The notes under the pieces: model-generated | Told to the model about the DNA's origin: nothing | Databases searched by the model: none | Seen by the model: the letters and a program-made list of their open reading frames with translations, nothing else | Position numbers and translations under genes: made by a program | In this document: positions 31,960 through 41,635 of the stretch, piece by piece | How the letters are laid out: the number at the start of each line of letters is the position of its first letter | Position numbering within the stretch: the stretch's first letter is position 1 | Source of the DNA: Bacteroidota bacterium | GTDB taxonomy: Bacteria; Bacteroidota; Ignavibacteria; SZUA-365 | Reading direction: 5' to 3' | DNA length: 64,000 nucleotides | NCBI GenBank assembly: GCA_029907355.1 | Contig: JARYLZ010000001.1 | Coordinates: 1-64,000 of the forward strand

Positions 31960-32937
31960 TCACCGCTTCTTTTCACCAGGGATCCCGATGCGTATGATCG
32001 CTCCCTCTTTCCCCACGGCGACGAGCACCGATTCCCCTGCATCGGTGATGGAGTGCAATTCCCCCGCTCCCGCGACGTCGAACAACACCCACTCGTCTCT
32101 CTTGGGTTCGTATCGAACGATGACGCCTCTCCTGCCGACCGCCCAGCCCCGATTGAACCGGTCGAAGAACAATCGCTGGAAATGCGTCTCATGGACGCTG
32201 TACGTCCGCCACGAAACACCGCCGTTGATCGTCCTCGCGATCAGACCGTTGAAACCTGCGGCCCAGCACTCGTCGGGCGAAGAAGCCCACAACGTCGTGA
32301 GGGGCAGAGACGAGGGAGAGTTGATCGGGTTCCATGAGGCACCGCCGTCCGTCGTCCTGAACACACCACCCTGAATCGAAGAACACCATCCATGCAGTGA
32401 ATCCGAGAAGGATATCGCGTCGATGACGTTGTTCGTCCCCGCGCGGCGGATGTTCCACGTCTCGCCGGAATCGGACGATACCAGGACGAGTCCTCCGTAC
32501 CCGCTGAGCCATATTTTCGACCCGACAGCCGATAAGCCGATGAGGTGTTCCTTGGTCCCCGTCTCCACCTTCCTCCATGTTTCGCCAGAGTCATCGCTCA
32601 GGTAAACGGAAGACCAGAATCCTGTTGCAATAGCCCGCCGGGGGGAAAAGTAATGGACATGCCGAAATGCGAACTGGTCCGATGAACGCCGCGGCACCCA
32701 CGACCGTCCACCGTCGCTCGTTCGTTGGATAACCCCGTAATCCCCGACCGCCAGACCGTGAAGCGAATCGGAGAACGCCACGTCCCACATCGTCGTTTTC
32801 GTAATTTCCGGTATGGGTGCGATGTGATGCTGTGCCGGCAACTCCATGCCCAAAACCGACAAGATCCATACGATGTACCGGACGGATTTCCTCGTACTTG
32901 AAGATATGACTCGAACACGCATGCCGGTGGGTTTCAT
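31960..32937 (-). CDS. Ycf48/BNR-repeat beta-propeller secreted protein
   Basis: Repeated 'SDSLHGLAVGDYGVIQRTSDGGRSWVPR', 'YLSDDSGETWRKVETG', 'LVSSDSGETWNIRRAG', 'FRTTDGGASWNPI', 'ARTINGGVSWRTY'. Start placed at ATG 32937. Confidence 0.82.
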   Translation of the reverse strand: MKPTGMRVRVISSSTRKSVRYIVWILSVLGMELPAQHHIAPIPEITKTTMWDVAFSDSLHGLAVGDYGVIQRTSDGGRSWVPRRSSDQFAFRHVHYFSPRRAIATGFWSSVYLSDDSGETWRKVETGTKEHLIGLSAVGSKIWLSGYGGLVLVSSDSGETWNIRRAGTNNVIDAISFSDSLHGWCSSIQGGVFRTTDGGASWNPINSPSSLPLTTLWASSPDECWAAGFNGLIARTINGGVSWRTYSVHETHFQRLFFDRFNRGWAVGRRGVIVRYEPKRDEWVLFDVAGAGELHSITDAGESVLVAVGKEGAIIRIGIPGEKKR

Positions 32938-34274
32938 TCTCTCATGATATAAATCTACCGGCAAAGGACACAGGGAAAAAGGGGGAATCCGCAGCCCGAA
33001 AAATCGATCGGCTTCCGCCTGCAGGTGAGAGGAGAACCTGTTCATGGGAAAATTTCTCGAAGAACAACTCGAATCTCTCTCTCTCTCTGCTCCCACAGCG
33101 AGATTTTCATGCAAAGGGATAAGGAGGAATCGTCTCCCTTGGGCGTTTTCCTCCCCTCTCTATTCGATTCAATTCTTTTGAATGTGAACGAATCATGCAC
33201 TTGGACCGGCACACGCTCCTTGAGGCCGCAACGGCTACGGACCGGAGCGTGGTCAATTTATGGTGGAGACTGCTTTGCAACACCCTGCGAGAGAGCGTTT
33301 CTCGGCTCTTCACGCACGTAACCGTGGCGATTGTGCGATTTGAAACCAGTCAGAAACAGTGGAAACGCCTTCACCCATCATTGCGGCGATTCGTCGATCC
33401 AAACATCACGTTGCCACGGTCTCGCGCACAGATCGCACGGAGGTTTTACGCGCAGTTCGTGGCGGGTCTTCGCAGACGTCTTTCGTTCGCCATGATCTAC
33501 TCGTTCTTGCGCTCTCAAGGATGTATCTGTTCCTTATACGAACCGACAGTGCGCCTTCAGAGGCATTCTCCTCTCTGTGTTGTCGATTCGGGAAATGCAG
33601 CGCGCCCGCAGAAGATGCCGGACCGATCAGCATTCACGAACGTCCCCAGAAGCATGCCGCCTCATCCCAGACCGTGAGGAAGGCGATCTCTTGTATAAGA
33701 GTCGGGATGAAAGCGCTCAGCGCACGCCGGCGGAAAGAAAAACGCGCTTTGTTATCCTCCTTCCCCTCAAAGAGTACGACGCGGAGGCGATATGGAATGC
33801 GTGTTCACGGAACTCGCGCAATGGAATGATATAACCGGGAATAGAGCATGGTGGCGATCACGCGAAGAGTCAGGGAAACATCGAGGGACCTCAAAGGAGA
33901 TCATATTGGGGTTCACTTTGCCGATCCACATGATCCCTTCTTGCGGAAGATGAACGGAAAGAATATGCGGCGCGGCTTCCACTCGGAGGAACGAATTTCC
34001 AGACCGCAATCCCGGCGGAATTCCATCGAGTGCGATCGCCGTTCGGTGAATACATACGAAAAAAGCCGCCAGCGTATGGGGATCCGTCTTTGGGGAAATC
34101 ACTCTTACACAGAGTCCACCCTCCTCGTCATTGCCGCCTGGGTATCGGCGGACAGCATATCGACCTTCACGAGAATAACAAGAACCAGCCGTGTTCGCCC
34201 GGACGTTTCGATAACGACGCGACACTACTACTTTTGTGCTGGGACATTGAAGTGCGGCGTTTCACTGCTTTGCG

Positions 34275-35474
34275 GTGCATGAATTCTTACCCATGTTCTC
34301 CTCCCGCCTGCCCTCGGATCTTCATCCGAACGATCTTACCCGCCTGCTCGCCGAAAAGCGCGCAAGGGGCATGGACATCATCGACCTGACCGAATCGAAT
34401 CCCACCCGTGCGGGATTCACGTACCCTGCGGAAACAGTGATCCGCGCACTCGAGCAGGAAGGCTCGCTGGTATACGAACCGCACCCGCGTGGTCTTTGGA
34501 GCGCTCGACACGCGGTAGCTGGATATCTGGAGGGAGAAGGCGTCCGGGTAGACCCGGATCGCATCTATCTCACGGCAAGCACTAGCGAAGCGTACGCCTA
34601 CCTTTTCAAACTCCTCGCAGATCCGGGCGACGCCGTTCTCATCCCACGGCCGTCTTACCCTCTCATGGAATTGCTCGCCGCAATGGAAGCGATACACGCT
34701 ATCCCTTACGATCTCTCCTGGACGCCATCGGCGGGCTGGCATCTGCGCAAGGAAGAACTCGAAGCATCGTACACGGAGCGCTGCCGCGCATTGCTCGTCA
34801 TCAACCCCAACAACCCGACGGGCAACTTTCTCCGACGGCACGAATGGGAAGAGATCACACGCTTCTGTTCGACCCACGACCTGGCGATCATCTCGGACGA
34901 AGTGTTCTTCCCGTATGTCCTTCCCCGCTCCAGGATACACGACCCGCCCGTCTCGGCGCTCGCCCTGCCACAGCAAACGCTCGTCTTCGCCCTCGGCGGT
35001 TTTTCCAAGGCACTCGGCCTCCCGCAGGTGAAACTGTCATGGATCGTTTCGAATGGGCCGGCACCGGCTCTCCGCGAAGCGCTGGATCGGCTCGATGTGA
35101 TCGCCGATACGTACCTCTCTGTCGGCACACCGGTCCAACAAGCGGCGAATGCCCTCATCGCGATCGCCGGCACTATGCAAGGCGCGATCCGAACACGTTG
35201 TCAGACGAACCTCGATTTTCTGTCGTCCGTCTTCCCTGCGGATGGTAACGTACAGCTCCTCCGCCCTCCGGCAGGTTGGTATGCTGTTCTGCGACTCCCT
35301 TCCCATTTCGACGAGGGACTCACCGCCTGCTGTCTTCTCGAGGAGAAAAACGTCCTGCTTCACCCAGGCTATTTCTTCGATTTCCCGGGGGGGGAACATC
35401 TCGTGGTGAGTCTGCTCCCCCAGCAGGATCGTTTCGAGGAAGGGATACGAAGGACTGCCGAGCTTCTCTGTTGA
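34275..35474 (+). CDS. PLP-dependent aminotransferase class I/II
   Basis: 399 aa. 'DLTESNPTRAGFTYP', 'INPNNPTGNFLRRHEWEEI', 'ISDEVFFPYV', 'ALGGFSKALGLPQVKLSWIV' (PLP Lys). Confidence 0.9.
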   Translation: MHEFLPMFSSRLPSDLHPNDLTRLLAEKRARGMDIIDLTESNPTRAGFTYPAETVIRALEQEGSLVYEPHPRGLWSARHAVAGYLEGEGVRVDPDRIYLTASTSEAYAYLFKLLADPGDAVLIPRPSYPLMELLAAMEAIHAIPYDLSWTPSAGWHLRKEELEASYTERCRALLVINPNNPTGNFLRRHEWEEITRFCSTHDLAIISDEVFFPYVLPRSRIHDPPVSALALPQQTLVFALGGFSKALGLPQVKLSWIVSNGPAPALREALDRLDVIADTYLSVGTPVQQAANALIAIAGTMQGAIRTRCQTNLDFLSSVFPADGNVQLLRPPAGWYAVLRLPSHFDEGLTACCLLEEKNVLLHPGYFFDFPGGEHLVVSLLPQQDRFEEGIRRTAELLC

Positions 35475-35477
35475 GAC

Positions 35478-37148
35478 TCAATCGACGGGTTCGTCGCTCG
35501 AACGATGCCGGACGGTGGCTGAATCGAACCGTTCGGACTCGATGAAGCGCTCGATGAACGCTTGTGCGCAGCGTATGCCGTCGACCGCCGACGAGACGAT
35601 ACCCCCAGCGTACCCTGCCCCTTCACCCATGGGGTACAAGTCGGGATGCGAAACCGACACGAGATGTACAGGGTGGCGGACAACGCGGTAGGGAGAGGAG
35701 GTTCTGGTCTCTGGGCCGAAGACCTTCGCCTCGGGGTGTGTCGCGAATCCGGGCATTTTCCGGTCGAAGAGGACCATTCCCCTTCGAATGGCGTCCGTCA
35801 CGAAAGACGGCAGATGCTCGTGAAGAGAAGCCGGCGCGATCGGGTTCAGACAAGACGATCGGTCGATCGAGGACGAACGCCGTCCTTCGAGGAAATCCTC
35901 GAGTTTCTGGGCCGGCACGACGAATGCACTGCCGGGGTGGTTCACGGCTGCGCGGCAACGCTCCTCGACCTCGCACTGTAACGTGCAACCGCCGTCCGGT
36001 CCCTCGTACCCTCCGTGTTCAAGGTCATAATGGGAAACGTTGACGACGACCGCCGCGTTCGAGAATCGGCCCGCGCGGCGCGCGTTGCTCATGCCGTTCG
36101 TCACGACTCCGTCGTCCCCGCTCGCCGCATTCACGACATGCCCGCCGGGACACATGCAGAACGTGTAGACGGCCCTCCCCTCGTCTTTCCATGTCTGTGC
36201 GAAACGGTATCGCGCATGTTCGATGCCGGGGTAACGTGATCGGTAATCGGCCCCGTATCGCATCTCGTCGACGGCACGGGCAGGGTGCTCGATTCGTATG
36301 CCGACAGCGAATTCCTTCGCTTCCATTCTGACGCCTCGCTTGCGCAGCAACCGGTATGTTTCCCGCGCCGAGTGCCCGCAGGCGAGGAAGAGCGTCGCAC
36401 CGGAAATGGATATTTCCTCCTCGTTCGATGCCGCTGAAGCCCCCGCACACGCTCGGGACACGCGAAGCGTCATCCCATCCCGCCTGCTTTCGAAATCGCA
36501 AATCCTTGAGCTGTAACGGATATCGACGCCCTGTGTCTCCAATGTCGCAAGGAATCGCGCTATGCATCGGCGTATACCGTTGGAACCGAGATGTGGCTCG
36601 GAGAGATAACGGATTTCTTCAGGGGCCCCGTGTCGGACGAGTGTCGCCGCAATGAAGGGAATGAAGGGGGAACGGATCCTCGTCGTCAGTTTCCCGTCGC
36701 TGTATGTCCCTGCCCCGCCTGCGCCGAAACAAATATTCGAGAAGGGGTCCAATGCTCCTGTCTTGATGAAACGAGCGATATCCCGCAGGCGGATGGCTAA
36801 CGGCGGTCCTTGTTCGAGCAGGAGGGGCCGGAAACCGTGAATCGACAGCCAATACGCGCAGAACAGGCCTGCAGGACCACTCCCTACTACGATGGGCCTC
36901 GGCCGCGGGGTATTCCGGAAATGACGGTCGAGCCGCATGTTCTGTTTCCGTATGCCGTCCGTGATCCGATCCGCCGGATCGGAGATGTCCGTCGTGAGGT
37001 GATACTCTACGACGATGTTTCTCTGCCGTGCGTCGAGGCTCCGCCTCAGAATGCGATATGGTGTGCCCCTCCCGAAACGATTCGCAACCGCACGGGCGAG
37101 ATCGTTTTCGTTGTGGTTGTATGGGAGCGTGATACGGATCACCGCCAT
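35478..37148 (-). CDS. FAD-dependent dehydrogenase (COG2509-like)
   Basis: 'PIVVGSGPAGLFCAYWLSIHGFRPLLLEQGPPLAIRLRDIARFIKTGALDPFSNICFGAGGAGTYSDGKLTTRI' and 'MCPGGHVVNAASGDDGVVTNGMSNARRAGRFSNAAVVVNV'. Start placed at ATG 37148 (MAVIRITLPYNHNEND). Confidence 0.88.
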   Translation of the reverse strand: MAVIRITLPYNHNENDLARAVANRFGRGTPYRILRRSLDARQRNIVVEYHLTTDISDPADRITDGIRKQNMRLDRHFRNTPRPRPIVVGSGPAGLFCAYWLSIHGFRPLLLEQGPPLAIRLRDIARFIKTGALDPFSNICFGAGGAGTYSDGKLTTRIRSPFIPFIAATLVRHGAPEEIRYLSEPHLGSNGIRRCIARFLATLETQGVDIRYSSRICDFESRRDGMTLRVSRACAGASAASNEEEISISGATLFLACGHSARETYRLLRKRGVRMEAKEFAVGIRIEHPARAVDEMRYGADYRSRYPGIEHARYRFAQTWKDEGRAVYTFCMCPGGHVVNAASGDDGVVTNGMSNARRAGRFSNAAVVVNVSHYDLEHGGYEGPDGGCTLQCEVEERCRAAVNHPGSAFVVPAQKLEDFLEGRRSSSIDRSSCLNPIAPASLHEHLPSFVTDAIRRGMVLFDRKMPGFATHPEAKVFGPETRTSSPYRVVRHPVHLVSVSHPDLYPMGEGAGYAGGIVSSAVDGIRCAQAFIERFIESERFDSATVRHRSSDEPVD

Positions 37149-37501
37149 ATCGGCCTCCGAAGTATGAACGTTTTCTCTTCTTGCAGCATGGATCGATCGT
37201 ACTGTGTTGTTGCGGACCTGGGCCGAGAATCCCCCCCGTGGAAAGAAATGTCCGGGTCCGAACGCGCTGTCAATCATACAGAAGCCATGGGATGGATTCA
37301 ACGACACACATTGCAGTACGAACCGATTCACCCGTCAGGAAAACCGATATGTCAAGCAGCAACAGGGATCTTCTTGACGGAATGGGGGCCTGCACGTCGC
37401 AAGGGAGAAATGGAGCGGTTCTTCGAATCTGCCAGTCGTTCTTCGGGCGATGCGTTCTTCGTAGATTGACGCATTGAATCTTTTTCCGATCGAGGTGCAT
37501 C

Positions 37502-40267
37502 ATGCGGTCCTGTGTTCTCACCATCGCATTACCCCTCTTCGCTCTGCAAGGCCTGCAGACCGTTTCGGCACAGACACTCCTCGATTCCCTCAGGCCTCCC
37601 CCGCGCCAGGCCTACGTACGATACCCGATTTCCGGTGTGTACACACCTGCCCCGCCGCAGTCGATTTTCCTCGATGGGGAGAACCTTTCATGGGCGGCCG
37701 ACGACATCAACGCGTTCCTCCGTGGGGCGGGTCTGCCGGAACTTCCCGTCCGAACTCTCACGCCGGCCGACTCCCTCGAACGCGGCATTTTCCTCTCCGT
37801 TGCAAACCCTATCGTGAACGGCATGTTCGAAGCCATGCTGGACCAGCATGTGAACGTGACACCTCGCTACCCCGGTCCTGAAGGGTACGTACTTGACGTC
37901 ATGCCTTCACGCGTCATCGTCTCGGGGTCCGATACGGCTGGTCTCCGTTACGGTGTCGCCGGTCTTCTCCGTCTCCTTTCCTGTGCACATGCGGGCTGGC
38001 TCCATGCATGCCGCATCGTCGACGCCCCCGAGTTTCCCATACGATGGTTCCTCTACGGGATCAACATCCAGGTCGGATCGAATATTCCGGCAGCGAAAAA
38101 AGTCTGGGAACGCGCAACGCGTGCCCGCTTGAATGGGGTGAAGCTCGACGACGCGAAATTCTCATCGCTCAGCCGACGCCCTTCGTTCTATTTCGATTCG
38201 CTTCGGTCGCTCAAGAAATGGGCGGACGCACACGGACTTGCCGTCATCCCCGGCATTTTTCCCTTCGGGTACTCGAACGCTCTTCTTTTTCATGACCCGA
38301 ACCTCGCCTCCGGCCTGCCGGTGCGGAACCAGCGATTCGTTATCGTCTCGGACACGGCGCGGCTCATCCCTCACCGGCCGGTCGATTACGTCAACGGCGG
38401 GTTCGAAACGTTCGCGGGGAACACGTTCCCCGGTTTCCTGTATATCGACCAGCCGGGGAAAATCAGTTTCGTCGACACGGTCGTCCGACACGGCGGGCGG
38501 GCGAGCGTGCGGCTCGAAAATTTTTCTCTCTACGCGGCGGAGTACGGGCACGGCAGGGTCGTATTCAAGACTCCGGTGCAGCCGTTCACATTGTACCACG
38601 TGAGAGCGTGGGTCAGGACGGAAAACCTCCAACCCGCTAGCTCTATCCGATCGACCGTCATCGGCAACAAGGGCTACAGCCTTACGTTCAATGTGCTCCA
38701 TGTCCCTTCCACGACGGATTGGATGCGACTCGATATTACCTTCAATTCGCTGGAAGCGGACACGGCCCTCCTCTATTGGGGGACATGGGGTGCGAAAGAG
38801 GGAAAAATCTGGTGGGACGATCTTTCCTGCGAAGAGGTTCCCCTCGTCAATCTGATCCGGCGCGAGGGAGCGCCCCTCATCGTCCAGCATCCCGTTCTTC
38901 CGCGTGTCTTCATCGAGGGGATCGACTTCGACACACTCCGTGATCCCTTGACGGGCATGGTTCCCTATGCAGGCGCGTACGACACGTGGCACACGCCACC
39001 AACGTTCCGGGTCCGGAAAACCGGCGGCCTCTCGGAGGGGGATACGATTCTCGTTTCGTATTACCACGCGGTAGTGATAAATGACGACCAGGTGATGATC
39101 ACCATGTCCGACCCCAAAGTGTACGAGATAGCGGAGCGGGAATTCGCCATTCTCGACAGCATCCTTTCACCCCGCGCCTACTTCTTCCAGCACGATGAGA
39201 TCCGGACCATGAACTGGGACGCAGGCGATCTCGCACGGGGACTGACACCCGCCCGGATCATCGCGGACAACGTCGGACGCTGTATCGACATCGTCCGGAA
39301 AAGGAACGAGAACGCGGACCTGTGGGTGTGGTCCGATATGTTCGACGAGTACCACAACGCTGTCCCGGGGAACTACTACCTCGTGAACGGCGACCTTCGC
39401 GGCAGCGCCGATCTCATTCCCCGTTCGCTCGGCATCGTGAATTGGAACGGCCGGGAGGGCATCGTACAGAACAGCCTCCAATTCTTTTCCTCGAAAGGGT
39501 TCCGGCAGATCTCCGCGCCGTACTATGACCAAGACGAAAACAATATCCGCCGGTGGAAGGAATGGACGCGGGAAACACCTGCTTTCCGTGGCATGATGTA
39601 CACGACATGGCAGGCGAAATACGATCACCTCGAGGCGTTCGGCGATTACGCTTGGAACCATGCGCCTTACATCGAACACTTCCCCCCGTGGGTTCTCCCC
39701 TCGGACGGCAGACTCGACCTCCTCATCCGTATCACGGGTGATCGCTGGGATACCGGCTGGACCGCCGTTTCCTCGCAGATCCACTACCGTACATCTCCGG
39801 GCGAGTCCTTCACCCCACAGTCCTTCACCCCGACGCCGGGGTCGGAGCAAACGGTCACGGTGAGACTGGCACCGGCGACGCCCTGGCTTCAATGGTACAT
39901 CACCGCGTTGGACAATCGGGGGTGGAGCACACGCGTGCCTTTCGGCGACACGGTATACTACGAATTGGGAGCATTGCCTTCTGGGAAAACCGATACCCCC
40001 GCACCGACCGGTCTCGTCTTCTACGGCGCATACCCTCAACCCGCAGTCGGTGATGACCACGTGATGCTCGATTTCATGGCTCCTTCGGGATCGGCCGTCG
40101 AGCTGAGCATCTTTGACATCTTAGGTAAGGTGATGCATCACTCCGTACACATCGCGACGGGGGCATTGCAGGAAACGAGGATCGATTGCTCGCGTTGGCC
40201 GCACGGCTGTTACGCCGCCGTCATGCGTGACCGGCATGGATCCCGGTGTGTGACGCTCGTGCGGTGA
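37502..40267 (+). CDS. GH20-like glycoside hydrolase with inserted beta-sandwich/CBM-like domain and T9SS C-terminal domain
   Basis: 921 aa. GH20 N-terminal-like 'PEGYVLDVMPSRVIVSGSDTAGLRYGVAGLLRLLS'. Acid pair candidate 'RAYFFQHDEIRTMNW'. Insert beginning 'DYVNGGFETFAGN...'. C-terminus 'VFYGAYPQPAVGDDHVMLDF...ELSIFDILGKVM'. Confidence 0.65.
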   Translation: MRSCVLTIALPLFALQGLQTVSAQTLLDSLRPPPRQAYVRYPISGVYTPAPPQSIFLDGENLSWAADDINAFLRGAGLPELPVRTLTPADSLERGIFLSVANPIVNGMFEAMLDQHVNVTPRYPGPEGYVLDVMPSRVIVSGSDTAGLRYGVAGLLRLLSCAHAGWLHACRIVDAPEFPIRWFLYGINIQVGSNIPAAKKVWERATRARLNGVKLDDAKFSSLSRRPSFYFDSLRSLKKWADAHGLAVIPGIFPFGYSNALLFHDPNLASGLPVRNQRFVIVSDTARLIPHRPVDYVNGGFETFAGNTFPGFLYIDQPGKISFVDTVVRHGGRASVRLENFSLYAAEYGHGRVVFKTPVQPFTLYHVRAWVRTENLQPASSIRSTVIGNKGYSLTFNVLHVPSTTDWMRLDITFNSLEADTALLYWGTWGAKEGKIWWDDLSCEEVPLVNLIRREGAPLIVQHPVLPRVFIEGIDFDTLRDPLTGMVPYAGAYDTWHTPPTFRVRKTGGLSEGDTILVSYYHAVVINDDQVMITMSDPKVYEIAEREFAILDSILSPRAYFFQHDEIRTMNWDAGDLARGLTPARIIADNVGRCIDIVRKRNENADLWVWSDMFDEYHNAVPGNYYLVNGDLRGSADLIPRSLGIVNWNGREGIVQNSLQFFSSKGFRQISAPYYDQDENNIRRWKEWTRETPAFRGMMYTTWQAKYDHLEAFGDYAWNHAPYIEHFPPWVLPSDGRLDLLIRITGDRWDTGWTAVSSQIHYRTSPGESFTPQSFTPTPGSEQTVTVRLAPATPWLQWYITALDNRGWSTRVPFGDTVYYELGALPSGKTDTPAPTGLVFYGAYPQPAVGDDHVMLDFMAPSGSAVELSIFDILGKVMHHSVHIATGALQETRIDCSRWPHGCYAAVMRDRHGSRCVTLVR

Positions 40268-40357
40268 TGGAGAGGCATATCTTCGGGATCCCCGGAGAAA
40301 TCGGATAAAAAAGAGGAATCGGTCTCATAATCCTTTTACCCCGAGAAAAAACCTCAC

Positions 40358-40837
40358 ATGTCGAACACGCTTCCTATTTCTGCCTATTCCCGACAAGAAA
40401 CCGTGTATATCGAGCTCGCCATACGCTTTGCAATGGACGCGCACGGGGGGAAAACCGACCGGTACGGGAACCCCGCCGTCCTCCATGCCCTGAAAGTCGG
40501 GCTCGGTACCCCGTCGGCCGTGGAGATGGCCGCGGGATTTCTCCATGACACCGTGGAAACAGGGGCACTGACCCTCGACGATCTCCGGAAGGCAGGCTTC
40601 CCCGACGAGGTCGTTTCCATCGTGGACGGCCTCACGAGGCGGGCGGGAGAAGACTGGGAAACATATATCTGCCGCGTCATGGAATCTCCCGCCGCTATGC
40701 GCGTCAAGCTTCGCGATCTCGAGCACAATCTCGACGCTCGGCGTATGCGTTCATTCGGCCCGGACGACGCCGAGCGTTTTGAGCGGTACCTCCAGGCATG
40801 GATACGGATCCGCACGGCGCTCGAAGAATTCCACTGA
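40358..40837 (+). CDS. Small single-domain HD hydrolase, RelA/SpoT (MESH1-like) family
   Basis: 159 aa. 'AIRFAMDAHGGKTDRYGNPAVLHALKVG...AAGFLHDTVETGALTLDDL...VDGLTRRAGEDWETYICRVMESPAAMRVKLRDLEHNLD' matches the RelA/SpoT HD hydrolase layout. Confidence 0.75.
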   Translation: MSNTLPISAYSRQETVYIELAIRFAMDAHGGKTDRYGNPAVLHALKVGLGTPSAVEMAAGFLHDTVETGALTLDDLRKAGFPDEVVSIVDGLTRRAGEDWETYICRVMESPAAMRVKLRDLEHNLDARRMRSFGPDDAERFERYLQAWIRIRTALEEFH

Positions 40838-40963
40838 GTGACCCTGGTTCCGTATCTCGCGGGGAAGAACATCGCCTTCCCGCATTCCACCCGCCAGGGA
40901 ATATCCGCATCATACCCGAAGGCGGGCTTGGGGTCTGAAGCGCAGCGTTCTCTCGCACGCAGG

Positions 40964-41401
40964 TTACAAACCGCGGCGGCCCGTAATGTAATCGCGCAGG
41001 TAGGTGATTTCGGCTTTCTGCTCGTGCAGCATACTCTTGACGAGATCACCGATCGAAATCATACCTGCAATTTCATCGCCCTCGATGACCGGCAGGTGGC
41101 GAATGTGAGCCTCCGTCATGACGGCCATCGTCTCTTCGACTTCCTGGTCGGGCATGCCGATGATGAGATCCACCGTCATGGCTTCGCCGACCAGCATCGT
41201 TTCGAGCCTCTCCTTTCCTCGGCTGACGAGCCGAAGAACATCTCGTTCCGTTATGATGCCGACGGGTCTTCCGCCTTCGACGACGAGAAGACCGCCGATG
41301 TTATGTTCCACTAGGAGGTCCACCGCCTCCTTGACCGTCTTGTCCGGCGTGATGGTCCGCACAAGTCTGCCTTTTTTCTTGAGGATGTCATTGAGCACCA
41401 T
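40964..41401 (-). CDS. Tandem CBS-domain protein
   Basis: 145 aa. 'TPDKTVKEAVDLLVEHNIGGLLVVEGGRPVGIITERDVLR' plus 'QEVEETMAVMTEAHIRHLPVIEGDEIAGMISIGDLVKSML'. Confidence 0.93.
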   Translation of the reverse strand: MVLNDILKKKGRLVRTITPDKTVKEAVDLLVEHNIGGLLVVEGGRPVGIITERDVLRLVSRGKERLETMLVGEAMTVDLIIGMPDQEVEETMAVMTEAHIRHLPVIEGDEIAGMISIGDLVKSMLHEQKAEITYLRDYITGRRGL

Positions 41402-41635
41402 GGCTCGCCTCTTCAGCCGTCGTTATTCTCGTTGCCCTCCAAGAGAGATATTCCCGTTTCGATGGGTGATGCATGTTAGCACGTAAGAGCCCGAAAGGCA
41501 ACTTTTCGGGGGAATCGTTCGACTATCCCCCGTCTGAAACGGAACGAGAGGGGAAGCGGATAGACGCTCCTCCACCGCAGCCGCGGATTGCACGGGGAAA
41601 TGGCCGCATTTCGTTCCTGGTTCCCGCGAACGATC

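Noticed and set aside
33195-33829. Overlapping 156-160-aa plus-strand ORFs
   Set aside because: Cys/Arg/Ser-rich, two frames overlapping each other, no recognisable domain. Treated as part of the unexplained gap.
38162-40060. Two ~300-aa minus-strand ORFs (38162..39067, 39167..40060)
   Set aside because: Antisense to the GH20-like gene. Mirror-frame composition.
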